39,593 nucleotides of DNA from Myxococcota bacterium (GTDB lineage: Bacteria; Myxococcota_A; Polyangia; JAAYKL01), in the NCBI GenBank assembly GCA_030065855.1, contig JASJCT010000053.1, forward strand, positions 1-39,593, written 5' to 3'. Both the position numbers and the translations under genes were made by a program. Shown one piece after another: positions 8,696 through 17,525 of this stretch; position 1 is the first letter of the stretch; each line of letters begins with the position of its first letter. The notes beneath the pieces were generated by a model. It was given only the letters and a program-made list of their open reading frames with translations. It was not told where the DNA came from and made no database searches.

Positions 8696-9888
8696 GGTTT
8701 TTCCTTTGATTTCATTCGATAAAAGGCGATGAGGACAGTGGCCGCGCCAGCACACAGTAACATGCCGGCGTACAGCGCAATTGGCGCTTTGAACACCGCA
8801 ATATTCGCAAAGGAAGCCCCGCGCGAGATGCAGACGAAGACAGCCGTACCCAAAAGGGTCAGAGGAACCATTGTCAGCGCAAAATGGCCAAACATGGCAT
8901 TTTCTAACTGGAAAAAGATCCCAATCGCAATAATGGTGGCAACCAGGGCACCTACCAGAGCGATAGCACCACCATAGGGCAGTGTTGCATCGCTTGCCAC
9001 CATGGGCACCAGCAGTACCAAAATACCAAAAACCAGGCCCAAGCTCGCTTTGGTAGTCTCGCGGAAAGGGGCAATCAGCAGGGCGAGAACCAACGCACCA
9101 AAAAATGGCTGCGCCAGTAGCGCCAACAGTTCCAGACCTTGAGCCTCACCCAAAAGATGCATCGGAAAGACAGGGTCAATGCTCCAAACATCGGGTACAA
9201 ACCACAGCAACATCAGCAGTCCCGATGAAATGCCCATGCTAGTAGAAAGCCGGGGACCGACATCCCCATGCCTCATCCGCGTGCCAGACAATCCCTTCCT
9301 ATCTGGCGCCCATAGGTCCTGGTGCGGGATCTTGGCCTGGGGCAATGGTTCGGCCTTGGGCGATGGAGATGCCACTGGTATTGGCGCACTCCACTGCTGG
9401 GTCTGGACAGCTGAGGCTAGGTCAGGCAGGTCTGCGCCATCTGCTTTAGGGTGTTTCGACTGGGGGGTGTGTTGGGGGCCAGGTTTAGTCGCGCCGTTGG
9501 CGCCAGCGGGCGTAACGCCGCCGATGAGTGTGGCCCCTTGCTTTGATGGCGCGCGCACCTCCTTGTCTTTATCTTTACCCTTGTCCTGGTACAGGACATT
9601 TCTCGGCAGCTTAGATTCGCGCAGCACATGGAGGACCTTTGTGGGCTGGGGGATCTTGTCCTTGTCCGTCGTGGTTACATCGATAGTTGTCTTTTTCTTC
9701 GATGCAGACCCCTGCTTACCCACCTGCTTATCCCCCAGTGCAATGCCAGAGAACGTCCACCTGTCTTTTCCTAAATACTCGGCGTTCTGTCCCTGCCTTG
9801 CAGCGCGCGACACGTGGGGTGTGCCGCAAACAGCACATGTGTCCCGATCCTCTTCAAGCACTGCGTTGCAGTTTACGCAGCGTTTCAT
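8692..9888 (-). CDS. Zinc-ribbon membrane protein of unknown function
   Basis: The 398-residue protein starts with a four-Cys zinc ribbon (CVNC and CAVC, Cys4, 7, 18, 21). A long low-complexity, Lys/Pro/Gln-rich cytoplasmic linker covers about 30-210. The C-terminal part holds about six hydrophobic segments, starting with GISSGLLMLLWFVPDVW. Such zinc-ribbon plus multi-helix proteins are frequent in myxobacteria and lack an assigned role. The gene lies 37 nt downstream of the PilZ gene and overlaps the PLP enzyme by 4 nt, so the three are probably cotranscribed. I do not assign a function. Confidence 0.75.
   Translation of the reverse strand: MKRCVNCNAVLEEDRDTCAVCGTPHVSRAARQGQNAEYLGKDRWTFSGIALGDKQVGKQGSASKKKTTIDVTTTDKDKIPQPTKVLHVLRESKLPRNVLYQDKGKDKDKEVRAPSKQGATLIGGVTPAGANGATKPGPQHTPQSKHPKADGADLPDLASAVQTQQWSAPIPVASPSPKAEPLPQAKIPHQDLWAPDRKGLSGTRMRHGDVGPRLSTSMGISSGLLMLLWFVPDVWSIDPVFPMHLLGEAQGLELLALLAQPFFGALVLALLIAPFRETTKASLGLVFGILVLLVPMVASDATLPYGGAIALVGALVATIIAIGIFFQLENAMFGHFALTMVPLTLLGTAVFVCISRGASFANIAVFKAPIALYAGMLLCAGAATVLIAFYRMKSKEKP
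8702..8706 (-). promoter_or_regulatory. Ribosome binding site for the PLP enzyme
   Basis: AAGGA on the minus strand, 6 nt before the ATG at 8695 and inside the end of the upstream gene. It favours this start over the in-frame one at 8755. Confidence 0.6.
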
Positions 9889-9925
9889 CGCCTATGCGTC
9901 TCCACGCTAATATGAAAGCTTTGGC

Positions 9926-10762
9926 TCATTCGTCTTCGAAAAAGATAGGCGGATATTTTACCATGAACTGATTGATGGCGTCGCGGTCATTTTTTGGCAG
10001 GTCTTCGAATTGAATGCCCATTCCCGGTTCCATTTCCGGCGTAATCTCGTTGTATTCTCTCACCCATCGCACCATACCGTCCAGGGACAGCACGGGTCCG
10101 TCAGGCAAATTGAAATTCACGGTGAGCTTCGTGCCAATGGCCAGGGTATCAAAGGTCGCCACAAACAGACCCCCAGAAGAAATGTCCTGGGAAAAGCCAG
10201 TGAAGAAGTTCGTACTCGAGTGAATGCCGATATCAACGGCGATGGAACGTCGCTCACTTGATCGGCGATTTTCTTCAATGTCCGATGCAGGGCGCGATGG
10301 CCGCCCAGGTCGGCTGGGAACCAAGGGAATCGGTGCATCAGACGTCGGTGGCGTTGACTTTCTCGGGGTCAATGGAATGGGGAGCTCAGATGCCGAGGCG
10401 CGGGCCTCAGCCATTTTTTCCATTAATTTGGAAATTGGGTAGAGCAGCGCCAAAATGCGTGCCACAGTACTCGTAACCAGCACGAGGGCAGGATTGTCGC
10501 TCTGAACATCCTGCAATGCCTTGAGGGTGTCGCGAAGATGGTCCATGGCACTGGTGATTTCTATAAAACTCTGGGGATCTCTGATGCCGGAAGACTGAAT
10601 GGTAAAAATACTTTTGACAGCACCGGCGAGTGACGCGCTGACCTCGGTCACATCCAGTCCTGTGTTATCGATATCCTGGGTTTGCCCCAGCGCTTCCCCG
10701 AGGGCAGCTCTCGCGCGGTCGAGCTGGGCCGTAGCTTCGAGTTGTTCACCGGTAAAAGACAT
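9926..10762 (-). CDS. PilZ-domain protein (myxobacterial type)
   Basis: The 278-residue protein has a helical N-terminal region (about 1-130), a Pro/Ser-rich linker and a C-terminal PilZ domain (about 165-278). The PilZ signature is visible as RRSSERR (the Arg-containing c-di-GMP binding loop) followed by DISSGGLFVA (the D-S-G-G motif). MVRWVRE and GMGIQFEDL follow, as in the PilZ paralogues that are abundant in myxobacteria. It probably binds cyclic di-GMP and relays it to a partner, perhaps through the N-terminal helices. No strong ribosome binding site precedes the ATG. It is divergent from the DUF2062 gene, with about 200 bp between them. Confidence 0.85.
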   Translation of the reverse strand: MSFTGEQLEATAQLDRARAALGEALGQTQDIDNTGLDVTEVSASLAGAVKSIFTIQSSGIRDPQSFIEITSAMDHLRDTLKALQDVQSDNPALVLVTSTVARILALLYPISKLMEKMAEARASASELPIPLTPRKSTPPTSDAPIPLVPSRPGRPSRPASDIEENRRSSERRSIAVDIGIHSSTNFFTGFSQDISSGGLFVATFDTLAIGTKLTVNFNLPDGPVLSLDGMVRWVREYNEITPEMEPGMGIQFEDLPKNDRDAINQFMVKYPPIFFEDE

Positions 10763-10970
10763 ATTTTTTTGCCCTATTTTTTTTCATCCACCACGTGTTC
10801 TCTTAAAAGAGATAGCAGATTCGCCTCCCAGATGGAAGTGGCCCGGGTCTATCTCGATCAGCGGTCTGAATAAGCGTTTGCCAAACTCGAAAAAATGCAA
10901 GCACCTAGAGCCTGTTATTTGCCCAAATGCAGTCGTATGACACGATTTTTATTGGGCTCCAACGCGCAAT

Positions 10971-11552
10971 GTGGCAAACTTCGTCACCAATAAAATGAAT
11001 ACGCTGCACCAGATGATAAAGAGAATGGAAAGTAAAGACACAAGGGGCGCTCAACCAGGATTGGTAAAAGCAGGCGCACGCCGATTGATCGCTATTTTTC
11101 GCGAAAAAGACTCGCCCCATAAGATCGCCAAGGGCATGGCGCTCGGCATCTTCGTAGGTATCTTGCCCATCATGGGTATCCAGATGGCCGTGGTGACCAT
11201 CCTCGCCCTGCCCATGCGCGGCAACCTCAAAGCTGCCATTGCCGGCGTGTGGATCTCAAATCCGATCACCTTTATTCCCATGTACTGGGGGTATTACAAA
11301 TTCGGACTGCTCTTTTTTCCAGCCAAGCAAATCAGCTGGGAAAAATTCAACGCCATTGTCTCAACCGCATCTGAATGGAATTGGAGAGAAATTTGGCAGA
11401 GCATCTCGCGGATCATCGATCTGGGCGCTGATATCCTCATTCCAATGTGGACCGGTGCTGTCATCCTAGCAGTCGTTTTTTGTATCCCCACATATTTCTT
11501 TACGAAACAGGCAGTCGTGAGGTACCGGGCGAGACAGACCCGAACGCGCTAG
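10971..11552 (+). CDS. DUF2062 membrane protein
   Basis: The 193-residue protein matches the DUF2062 family: SPHKIAKGMALGIFVGILPIMGIQ is followed by a second hydrophobic region with NPITFIPMYWGYYKFG and a C-terminal membrane segment (about 155-180). The family is found in many bacteria, sometimes fused or adjacent to glycosyltransferases; its function is unknown. The GTG start used here lacks a clear ribosome binding site, and starts at internal Met codons (residues 8, 15 or 19) are possible without loss of the domain. The gene is followed at once by the repeat cluster. Confidence 0.8.
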   Translation: MANFVTNKMNTLHQMIKRMESKDTRGAQPGLVKAGARRLIAIFREKDSPHKIAKGMALGIFVGILPIMGIQMAVVTILALPMRGNLKAAIAGVWISNPITFIPMYWGYYKFGLLFFPAKQISWEKFNAIVSTASEWNWREIWQSISRIIDLGADILIPMWTGAVILAVVFCIPTYFFTKQAVVRYRARQTRTR

Positions 11553-11567
11553 TTTGGATGTGTCCGT

Positions 11568-11597
11568 GTCCGCCTCCGCCAGGCCTACGGCGGGATC
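11568..11597. repeat. Dispersed repeat, first arm of a large imperfect inverted repeat
   Basis: The sequence GTCCGCCTCCGCCAGGCCT and its continuation to GGCGGGATC is repeated in inverse orientation at 11639-11666 and 11728-11755, and related to 5785-5810. Located 16 nt after the DUF2062 stop, it could also act as a transcription end hairpin. Confidence 0.6.
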
Positions 11598-11610
11598 TTC
11601 GACGTCCGAA

Positions 11611-11788
11611 TTTGGGTTAATTGAAGACGAAGGTCGATGATCCCGCCGGATTCCGAGGAGGCGGACACGTCATTCAATTTGGGTCTCTTGAACTCAAAAT
11701 TTGTGTTAATTGAAGACGAAGGTCGATGATCCCGCCGGATTCCGAGGAGGCGGACGCGTCATTCAATTTGGGTCTCTTGAACTCAAAA
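11611..11788. repeat. Two tandem 89-bp direct repeats
   Basis: Units 11611-11699 and 11700-11788 are nearly identical; I see two differences, T/G near the start and GGACAC versus GGACGC. Each unit contains an inverse copy of the dispersed repeat (GATCCCGCCGG ... GAGGCGGAC). No coding potential is evident. Confidence 0.85.
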
Positions 11789-11804
11789 GTCGACCATCCT
11801 GGAC

Positions 11805-11836
11805 GTGCCCCCCTCCACCAACCCTACGGCGGGATC
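11805..11836. repeat. Dispersed repeat copy overlapping the CPBP gene end
   Basis: The sequence CCCTACGGCGGGATC, with a degenerate CCTCCACC arm, is another copy of the family. It supplies the stop codon and final residues (KIPP) of the CPBP protein. Confidence 0.55.
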
Positions 11837-12456
11837 TTGGTTCCTCGAAATGTGCCGTTGCCCCCCTGGGAAAAAGAACGGGGCAACTGGAGGGATGGAT
11901 CGTATCTATTGATAAAATGTAGGTTTTGGTAGTTGATGGTAAAGTGGGCCATAATCGGGGCGGATAAATCTCCTGCAAGCCAAAACAGCCCGCCAAATGC
12001 AAATCCCATGGCCACCGCTTGAAACGGCCAGGGAATGAATTTCCGCCCTGGCGCGATGTGAAGTACACCAAAAGCGATGCTGGAAAGAACCACGCCGAGC
12101 ATCGGCTGTAACGCGCCTCTAAAGAACAGCTCCTCAGCCACAGAGGAGAAGATGGCAAAAGCGATAATGTCGGTATTGCGCAGGGGGCCGAGCAACCCGC
12201 GGAACTCAATGTGCAGCACGCGGGACCACTCGAAGCGATACACGGTAAAGCGGGTCAGCCAGGATATCCCAAGGCCGAACGCCACGCCTGCAGCACCGCC
12301 GAGAAGTATCCTGCCGTAGAGGGGAACAGAGGCGCTGAGCAACCCATCCGGGTGATGGTAGATGTCCAAATTGCCGCGCCAGTATCCGACGACAAATGCC
12401 ACAGCGGCCAAAGCGCCGTAGACAATAGCGGCAGTTCTGATGCGGATAGCTGTCAA
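11824..12456 (-). CDS. CPBP-family intramembrane metalloprotease
   Basis: The 210-residue integral membrane protein has the four CPBP (CAAX protease / bacteriocin-processing) motifs: EELFFRG (Glu108, Glu109, Arg113), FGVLH (His133) and APIMAHFTIN (His171, Asn175). Several hydrophobic helices surround them. The family cleaves membrane-associated substrates or acts in self-immunity; the substrate here is unknown. The start is uncertain: the frame begins with TTG at 12456 without a clear ribosome binding site. The start lies 19 nt after the stop of the outer-membrane protein gene, so they may share a transcript. The C-terminal residues are encoded by an intergenic repeat. Confidence 0.8.
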   Translation of the reverse strand: MTAIRIRTAAIVYGALAAVAFVVGYWRGNLDIYHHPDGLLSASVPLYGRILLGGAAGVAFGLGISWLTRFTVYRFEWSRVLHIEFRGLLGPLRNTDIIAFAIFSSVAEELFFRGALQPMLGVVLSSIAFGVLHIAPGRKFIPWPFQAVAMGFAFGGLFWLAGDLSAPIMAHFTINYQNLHFINRYDPSLQLPRSFSQGGNGTFRGTKIPP

Positions 12457-12475
12457 TGGCTTTTGTTATACGAAA

Positions 12476-13768
12476 TTAAAACATGGCGACGGCATCGAGG
12501 AGGAAGGTCCAGAGCAGGGTCTTCTGGGCCCGAAACCGATTGCCCGGCTTGTCCAGCTCTGGCCGATACCCCCAGTTATAGATTTCGCAAATGTCATCGT
12601 CACCCATATTCTCAGACCGGCACTGATCGGTCTTGGTGATAAAGTGTTCGGTCTCGTGGCCCAAGAGGAAGCCGATATGGAATTTCACGTACTTGGCCGG
12701 CTGGGCCATGATCATGAGTTTGCCGACAAACGCAGCGTAGTTCTCCACGTCGGTCATGCCGGACCAGGTTTCTTCCGCATCGCGAGCGAGTAAATCGATA
12801 GTGCCATCATTGTTGAAATCGTAATCCAGCGCATTGTTGGTAAAATGATTCTCAGTGCCCAGAATGTCGAACATGGGCGTATAATCCCGCCCTTCTGAGT
12901 GGTACTTGCCCTGGGCGCCCAGGATGGCCGCTATCTTGACGTCCCTTTCGGGGAGCTCCCAGGGAATGATCTCAATGCCAAAGTCCAAGGTCCCCACCAC
13001 TGGGGGCATCTTGTTGAGCTGCCCGTCTTTGTTGCCTTCGATCAGGTAGTCGGTCCCTGTTTTGGCCCAGCCGATCAGGGCTTCGATGCCAAAGTAAGGG
13101 TCTAGGATGCCATATCTGCGCGATAATCGGGTGCCAAAGCAAAGCTCATTCACGCCCCTGCTGATGCCGCCCCGCTCTTCGTCGGCCTCACTCGCCTTTA
13201 ACGTGGCGCCCACGCTGAACCGGCCCTCTGCATAGAGGGTCCAGTTGGGCTTGGTATCGTCCCGTCCCTGGTCCAGGATGCCCCACCACAGACCAAACGC
13301 CAGGTAGTCCACGCCGCTGCGTTCAGGGGAGCTAAACGAGCTTGGGAGCAGGGGGGGAGCAGCGATGGATTCGCCATTCTCATCGATCCACTCCGATCCA
13401 TCCCAATCGCTGTGCTTGGTGAGCTCTCGGGTATCGTTTAAAACCAGCGGCAGTCGAAACTTGAAGGACAAATCGCGAAAGACGCCAACCTCCAGCTCCA
13501 TGTTGAGGATGTGGCTGACCCGCTTGTATTTATACATTTTTTTGTAATTGTAATACTCCCAGTTGGGCGGGTCATCATCAAACCATTCCCGAGCAATGGT
13601 GGCAGACCGTTGAAATCGCTCGTAGCCCACGAGCAGGTTGATATCAAACGGATCTTGAATCTCGTGGTCAAACGCGTCAATGACATCGGTAAACTCATTG
13701 GCAAGGGCAAGACCCGAGAATCCGACCAGCGCAACCGACAATAATAGGCCATGAGTAATTCTCTTCAT
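12476..13768 (-). CDS. Outer-membrane beta-barrel-type protein of unknown function
   Basis: The 430-residue protein has a cleavable signal peptide (cleavage likely after LALA, before NEF). The rest is rich in alternating aromatic/hydrophobic stretches, for example SFKFRLPLVL, WTLYAEGRFSVGA and YVKFHIGFLLG, as in amphipathic barrel strands, and the C-terminal residue is Phe. A calcium-loop-like motif (DFNNDGTIDL) lies around residue 316-325. There is no TonB or secretin signature, so function is unknown; a porin-like or transport-associated barrel is a reasonable guess. GGGGAG lies 6 nt before the ATG. Confidence 0.65.
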   Translation of the reverse strand: MKRITHGLLLSVALVGFSGLALANEFTDVIDAFDHEIQDPFDINLLVGYERFQRSATIAREWFDDDPPNWEYYNYKKMYKYKRVSHILNMELEVGVFRDLSFKFRLPLVLNDTRELTKHSDWDGSEWIDENGESIAAPPLLPSSFSSPERSGVDYLAFGLWWGILDQGRDDTKPNWTLYAEGRFSVGATLKASEADEERGGISRGVNELCFGTRLSRRYGILDPYFGIEALIGWAKTGTDYLIEGNKDGQLNKMPPVVGTLDFGIEIIPWELPERDVKIAAILGAQGKYHSEGRDYTPMFDILGTENHFTNNALDYDFNNDGTIDLLARDAEETWSGMTDVENYAAFVGKLMIMAQPAKYVKFHIGFLLGHETEHFITKTDQCRSENMGDDDICEIYNWGYRPELDKPGNRFRAQKTLLWTFLLDAVAMF

Positions 13769-13895
13769 CTACAACTCCCCATCGATGTGGCATGCACCGA
13801 TGTCCGTATCCCAATTCAAAATTGTCCCGAAGGAGAATATCAGCGGCTAAAAACCAGTGTCAAGGTACCGTCGATTTAAACCTAGATTTGATACG

Positions 13896-14309
13896 TCAGT
13901 TGTTCTGAAATTCGTCCGGGGAGATGGGAGGAGGGGCGCAGATGCGCGGTTGATCCGTATCGATCATCGGGGCGATCCGCTCACTGGTAGCCAAGAGAAA
14001 GGCAATTTGATCGTCTGATAGTTCCTTTGATGTGCCAATTTCAGCGATGCCCCTTATTTCTCCGTCGACGACAAATGGCGCGACAGACACTGCGCGCACG
14101 TCCGAGGTCAGTGACGCCATCGTTGGATACGTACCGCTGAGGCGCAACCTACCTACCCCATCTTTCAAATAGAACAGGCCCATTTGGGCCCCCAAGGATT
14201 TCGTAAGGTAGGTAATAAGGGCCTCGGCAGTGGTCCCTCTCCCCTGCCCTGGGGTCGACATGGGCATATCTGTCGACGTGTCAGCATCTGTCTTTAGCCA
14301 AAGATTCAT
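13896..14309 (-). CDS. Small stand-alone GAF-like protein
   Basis: The start at 14309 is chosen because GGAGG lies 5 nt upstream; the frame is open to 14480 and there overlaps the C25 peptidase gene. The 137-residue product has the GAF pattern: an N-terminal helix (TAEALITYLTKSLGA), QMGLFYLKDG strand pair, then APFVVDGEIRGIAEIGT and a last helix LSDDQIAFLLATSERIA. It ends in a Pro-rich tail. GAF domains bind small ligands or mediate dimerisation, and this one lacks any output domain. It follows the peptidase gene by about 100 nt. Ligand unknown; the family call is by pattern only. Confidence 0.6.
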   Translation of the reverse strand: MNLWLKTDADTSTDMPMSTPGQGRGTTAEALITYLTKSLGAQMGLFYLKDGVGRLRLSGTYPTMASLTSDVRAVSVAPFVVDGEIRGIAEIGTSKELSDDQIAFLLATSERIAPMIDTDQPRICAPPPISPDEFQNN

Positions 14310-14314
14310 GGCTC

Positions 14315-14319
14315 CCTCC
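14315..14319 (-). promoter_or_regulatory. Ribosome binding site for the GAF-like protein
   Basis: GGAGG on the minus strand, 5 nt before the ATG at 14309, decides between this start and upstream in-frame codons. Confidence 0.6.
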
Positions 14320-14407
14320 ATCTGTAGCTTTGGGCCGTGTTTCAAGGCCCGGCCTAGGCCCAACAAATCCCAAACTAATGGATGATATCGGTATGCGACA
14401 GGTTCAC

Positions 14408-17400
14408 TTAATATCCAGCGGAAAAAAATGTGGGCAACAGGCGATAGCTCACCGTTTGCCCGACTGCCTGGCAAGCACAACCAGGATCGCCCGCAGATTC
14501 GTCTGAAACCTCCTGGCCGTCTGAATCACTCCCACTGTCCGTATCGATGCCAGTATCGGTGTCGGTAAAGCCACACCCCCCACACGATGCCTCGCAGATC
14601 TGGACGCAGGTGATATTCCAAGCAATATCTTCGCAGTAACTGTCGAGCTCAAAGACGCACGCTTCGCAGTCGCATCCCTCGCACCCGGGTGTGGTAAAGG
14701 TGGGGCATTTGCACAACCCGCTTGCCTGGTCGCACTTAAAGCCCAGATCGCACTCACCGCACGTGGCTCCGCAACCATCTGGCCCGCATTCCCGTCCCTC
14801 GCAGTCGGGCGGACAGGGGATGGTCTCGAATTCATAGAGCGATCCGCCATTGTCGTCGGTGGCGCTGTTTTGCACCTCATCCACTGAGGTGACCTTAAAT
14901 TTGTACACAGTCGATGCGGAGAGGTCCTCGAGTTGCAGGGCGTGGGATGTGACCAATGCGGTTGACGCGACGACCTCTGTCAGCTCAGATGCGGCACCAA
15001 ACGCCACCAGAGATCCTGCCCGCACATTGGTGGTCCAGTTCACCACGGCTGAATGCCACGAAATATCACTGACATTGACATCGGAAATAGCCGGTGGTGC
15101 ACACTGGGCAGTGAGGCGCGCGACAACAGTCTCTGCCTGGCCCTGGCAGTCCGCATCCTCGTAAGTGAGGGCAATGGTATCCCCATGTTGGAGATCGACT
15201 TCGCTATTGGATGGAGTAGAAGAGAATACAACAGACCCGTCAAAAAAAACGTCATCTGCGGTTTTCTCGGTCAGGTGTGCCAGGGGGATATTGGCGTCGT
15301 TCACAGTGAGTTGGATTTGTACATGCTCGACCGTATCTGGGGCCTGATTGAGATCTTCATCGATAAGCGAAATAGAGAGCACCTGGTCGCAAGAGACAAC
15401 CCCGTGGTTGGAGAGGGCAAATGCCCCACATCCAGGTGGTGAGACCGCCACTTCATCTTGAAACGGCACCGCATCGCGCCCAGTAACGGTTAGGGTGAAG
15501 GCATCCAGTGCCTCCAGGGTCGGTAGATCCAACACGACCCGGCCCTCTGGGTCAGACAGGCCAGAAGCGAGAACCCTGCCATCGGCTGCCCCTGCCACCC
15601 GCGCAGCTGCTACGCCACTGCCGCCGGTGGCGACGGTCACTTGAAACGGACCACCCGCAATGCTCGCCACTTCGGCAAAGTCAACATCGAGGGCCACAGG
15701 GGGCTTTGACCTTATTTCGAGCAAGGGGTCGCCAAAGAGGACATATTTTTTCAGTTCGTCCTCGGCTTCGGCCTCTCCTGAGGTGGCCACCATTTGGGCC
15801 ACGCCGGCAAGTGCAGCCTCGCCAAAGCGAAAATAGCCAGCCTCTGCAAATGATCTGTGGATGCCCTTGGACCACTCTGCCGGCGGTACCCATCCAGCAC
15901 TGGCGGTTGCCGACAACATGGCCACGGCCCCCCCTGCGGACTTGTTCATCCAAGCTTCAACAAAACTCTCTGTGTTCTCCTGGAACTGCCCGTTAGAACA
16001 CGCCACATCCCAAATCACAGGCAACCTGCGGTCATTGGCAAGCCCATTCACAGCAGCAATATCAAATGCTGGATCGGTCAACCACGACGTGCCAGACCCG
16101 TGGCCCATATAGGCGATCCAAGTAACGCCCGCGTTAATAACCGGCTTGATATCAGCTGGATCCCAACCAGTGCTCTGAAAAAATGTGTGGATGCCAGTGT
16201 AACCGTAGGTGTTGAATATCTCGACGAGCTCCCCTATCCGCTCCTCATCCGAAGGGTAGCCCTCGTTCGAGCCCATGAACAGGGCATCGTCATACCATCC
16301 AGCTGCCGCGCCTGTATCGGGATTGGTCTCATAACCCACAATCTTGTCGACCTGGGTTGCAGTGTCACTTGTAACCGGGGCGACCAAACGACCCATCATC
16401 ACATCTGGGTAGATATCATCCCCTGACAGGAGCGAATACACGTAATCCGAAGCCAAGGTATCCCCATATGGCGTCAACCCGAGGTCGAATGGGGGGACTG
16501 CGGTTTCATCTCCCACAAACAGCACTGCTGTGGGTGGGGACGCCCATTCATCGTAGGCGGCTTGAATAAATGCCTTGATCTCCTCGGGGGTGCGCCCGGC
16601 ATCTGCTACGTCGGTGATGGTCACCTGGGTTCCTTGCTGAGTTCGCCACAATGCAAGGGGCTGGATCTCGTCTAGATGCGAGGAGGGGCCGATGATCAGT
16701 GTGTGCTCTGGAGCTGGCACACCAGGCTTTTCTTGGGCGCCCCGTAGATCGAGATGGGCCTGCCCATAAACAGTCCGTACACCGCCTGTCACTCGGTTGA
16801 AAGATCGTCTTGACCAAGCAGCGGCATCGCGCGTGGCTATGTCGACTTCGACGATAATTCTGGATTTCAGAATCACTTGCCCTGACCCGGTATCGTAGGT
16901 TAGGGGCCGAATCACGAGGCGGGCCAGGCGAATATCCCGCATCCAGCCGTGGGAATCCATCGCAATGGTTGCCTCGCTGGGATAAATCCGATTCGGAGCA
17001 TAGGCTGAGGGATCGACGATAAACCGGATGGCCCGCTTTGATCCACACCGACACAGCCGTTCTTGGAAGGGGGCAATGGTAAATTCCCCGAGCACCTCGC
17101 GCTGTGACACCCGCTCTTTTACGCGAATTTTTCTTCCCTCAGGCAGGACGAGTAAAAAGCCGACCGCTGGTAGTGCGGGCCCACCCACGGGGCCTATCAC
17201 ATCAAACCCCGGCACAACGAGGCTTTCGAAATCGATGCCATTTTTTTGGACAACCCTGGACCAAACGCCGGGAATTTCTATTTCCACGAAGGCTTTTTCA
17301 GCACTTTTCTCGACCAACCGCAGGACCGGCGCCGCTCCCCTCTTGCCCTTGCCAAGCCAGGTATCTGCAGATGATCGGATCGGCACAAAAATTAGTGAAC

Positions 17401-17443
17401 AGACAAAAAGTGCGCTCGCGGTCCGCATCCACCTGGTTGGCAT
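14408..17443 (-). CDS. Gingipain-like C25 cysteine peptidase with Fn3 and Cys-rich tail
   Basis: The 1011-residue secreted protein has a signal peptide, a beta-rich pro-region (about 40-230) and a C25 peptidase domain (about 245-600). Catalytic residues are readable: His448 in YMGHGSGTSW and Cys482 in WDVACSNG, 34 residues apart, similar to gingipain R. VLFVGDETAVPP and ASDYVYSLLSGDDIYPD fit the family. An Ig-like region follows, then a fibronectin type III-like domain (about 787-875), a Cys-rich tail (about 878-955) and a short Asp/Ser/Thr tract. AGGAG precedes the ATG. It should degrade proteins outside the cell, consistent with a predatory or scavenging lifestyle. The C-terminus (GCACQAVG...) begins like an anchoring signal but has no hydrophobic helix or Arg cluster. 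Confidence 0.88.
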   Translation of the reverse strand: MPTRWMRTASALFVCSLIFVPIRSSADTWLGKGKRGAAPVLRLVEKSAEKAFVEIEIPGVWSRVVQKNGIDFESLVVPGFDVIGPVGGPALPAVGFLLVLPEGRKIRVKERVSQREVLGEFTIAPFQERLCRCGSKRAIRFIVDPSAYAPNRIYPSEATIAMDSHGWMRDIRLARLVIRPLTYDTGSGQVILKSRIIVEVDIATRDAAAWSRRSFNRVTGGVRTVYGQAHLDLRGAQEKPGVPAPEHTLIIGPSSHLDEIQPLALWRTQQGTQVTITDVADAGRTPEEIKAFIQAAYDEWASPPTAVLFVGDETAVPPFDLGLTPYGDTLASDYVYSLLSGDDIYPDVMMGRLVAPVTSDTATQVDKIVGYETNPDTGAAAGWYDDALFMGSNEGYPSDEERIGELVEIFNTYGYTGIHTFFQSTGWDPADIKPVINAGVTWIAYMGHGSGTSWLTDPAFDIAAVNGLANDRRLPVIWDVACSNGQFQENTESFVEAWMNKSAGGAVAMLSATASAGWVPPAEWSKGIHRSFAEAGYFRFGEAALAGVAQMVATSGEAEAEDELKKYVLFGDPLLEIRSKPPVALDVDFAEVASIAGGPFQVTVATGGSGVAAARVAGAADGRVLASGLSDPEGRVVLDLPTLEALDAFTLTVTGRDAVPFQDEVAVSPPGCGAFALSNHGVVSCDQVLSISLIDEDLNQAPDTVEHVQIQLTVNDANIPLAHLTEKTADDVFFDGSVVFSSTPSNSEVDLQHGDTIALTYEDADCQGQAETVVARLTAQCAPPAISDVNVSDISWHSAVVNWTTNVRAGSLVAFGAASELTEVVASTALVTSHALQLEDLSASTVYKFKVTSVDEVQNSATDDNGGSLYEFETIPCPPDCEGRECGPDGCGATCGECDLGFKCDQASGLCKCPTFTTPGCEGCDCEACVFELDSYCEDIAWNITCVQICEASCGGCGFTDTDTGIDTDSGSDSDGQEVSDESAGDPGCACQAVGQTVSYRLLPTFFSAGY

Positions 17444-17525
17444 CTTCTCTCCTCTTCCTCAAGGTCAAAGGGAGGTCTCTATTGAAGTATAATATCATTA
17501 AAGATAGGGATGCTTAGAGGTTTTT

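Noticed and set aside
13896..14480. Longer GAF protein starting at 14480, or a frameshift joining it to the C25 peptidase
   Set aside because: The extension overlaps the peptidase tail and lacks a ribosome binding site. Shifting frame at the T-run near 14422 does not produce a membrane anchor or a conserved sequence.
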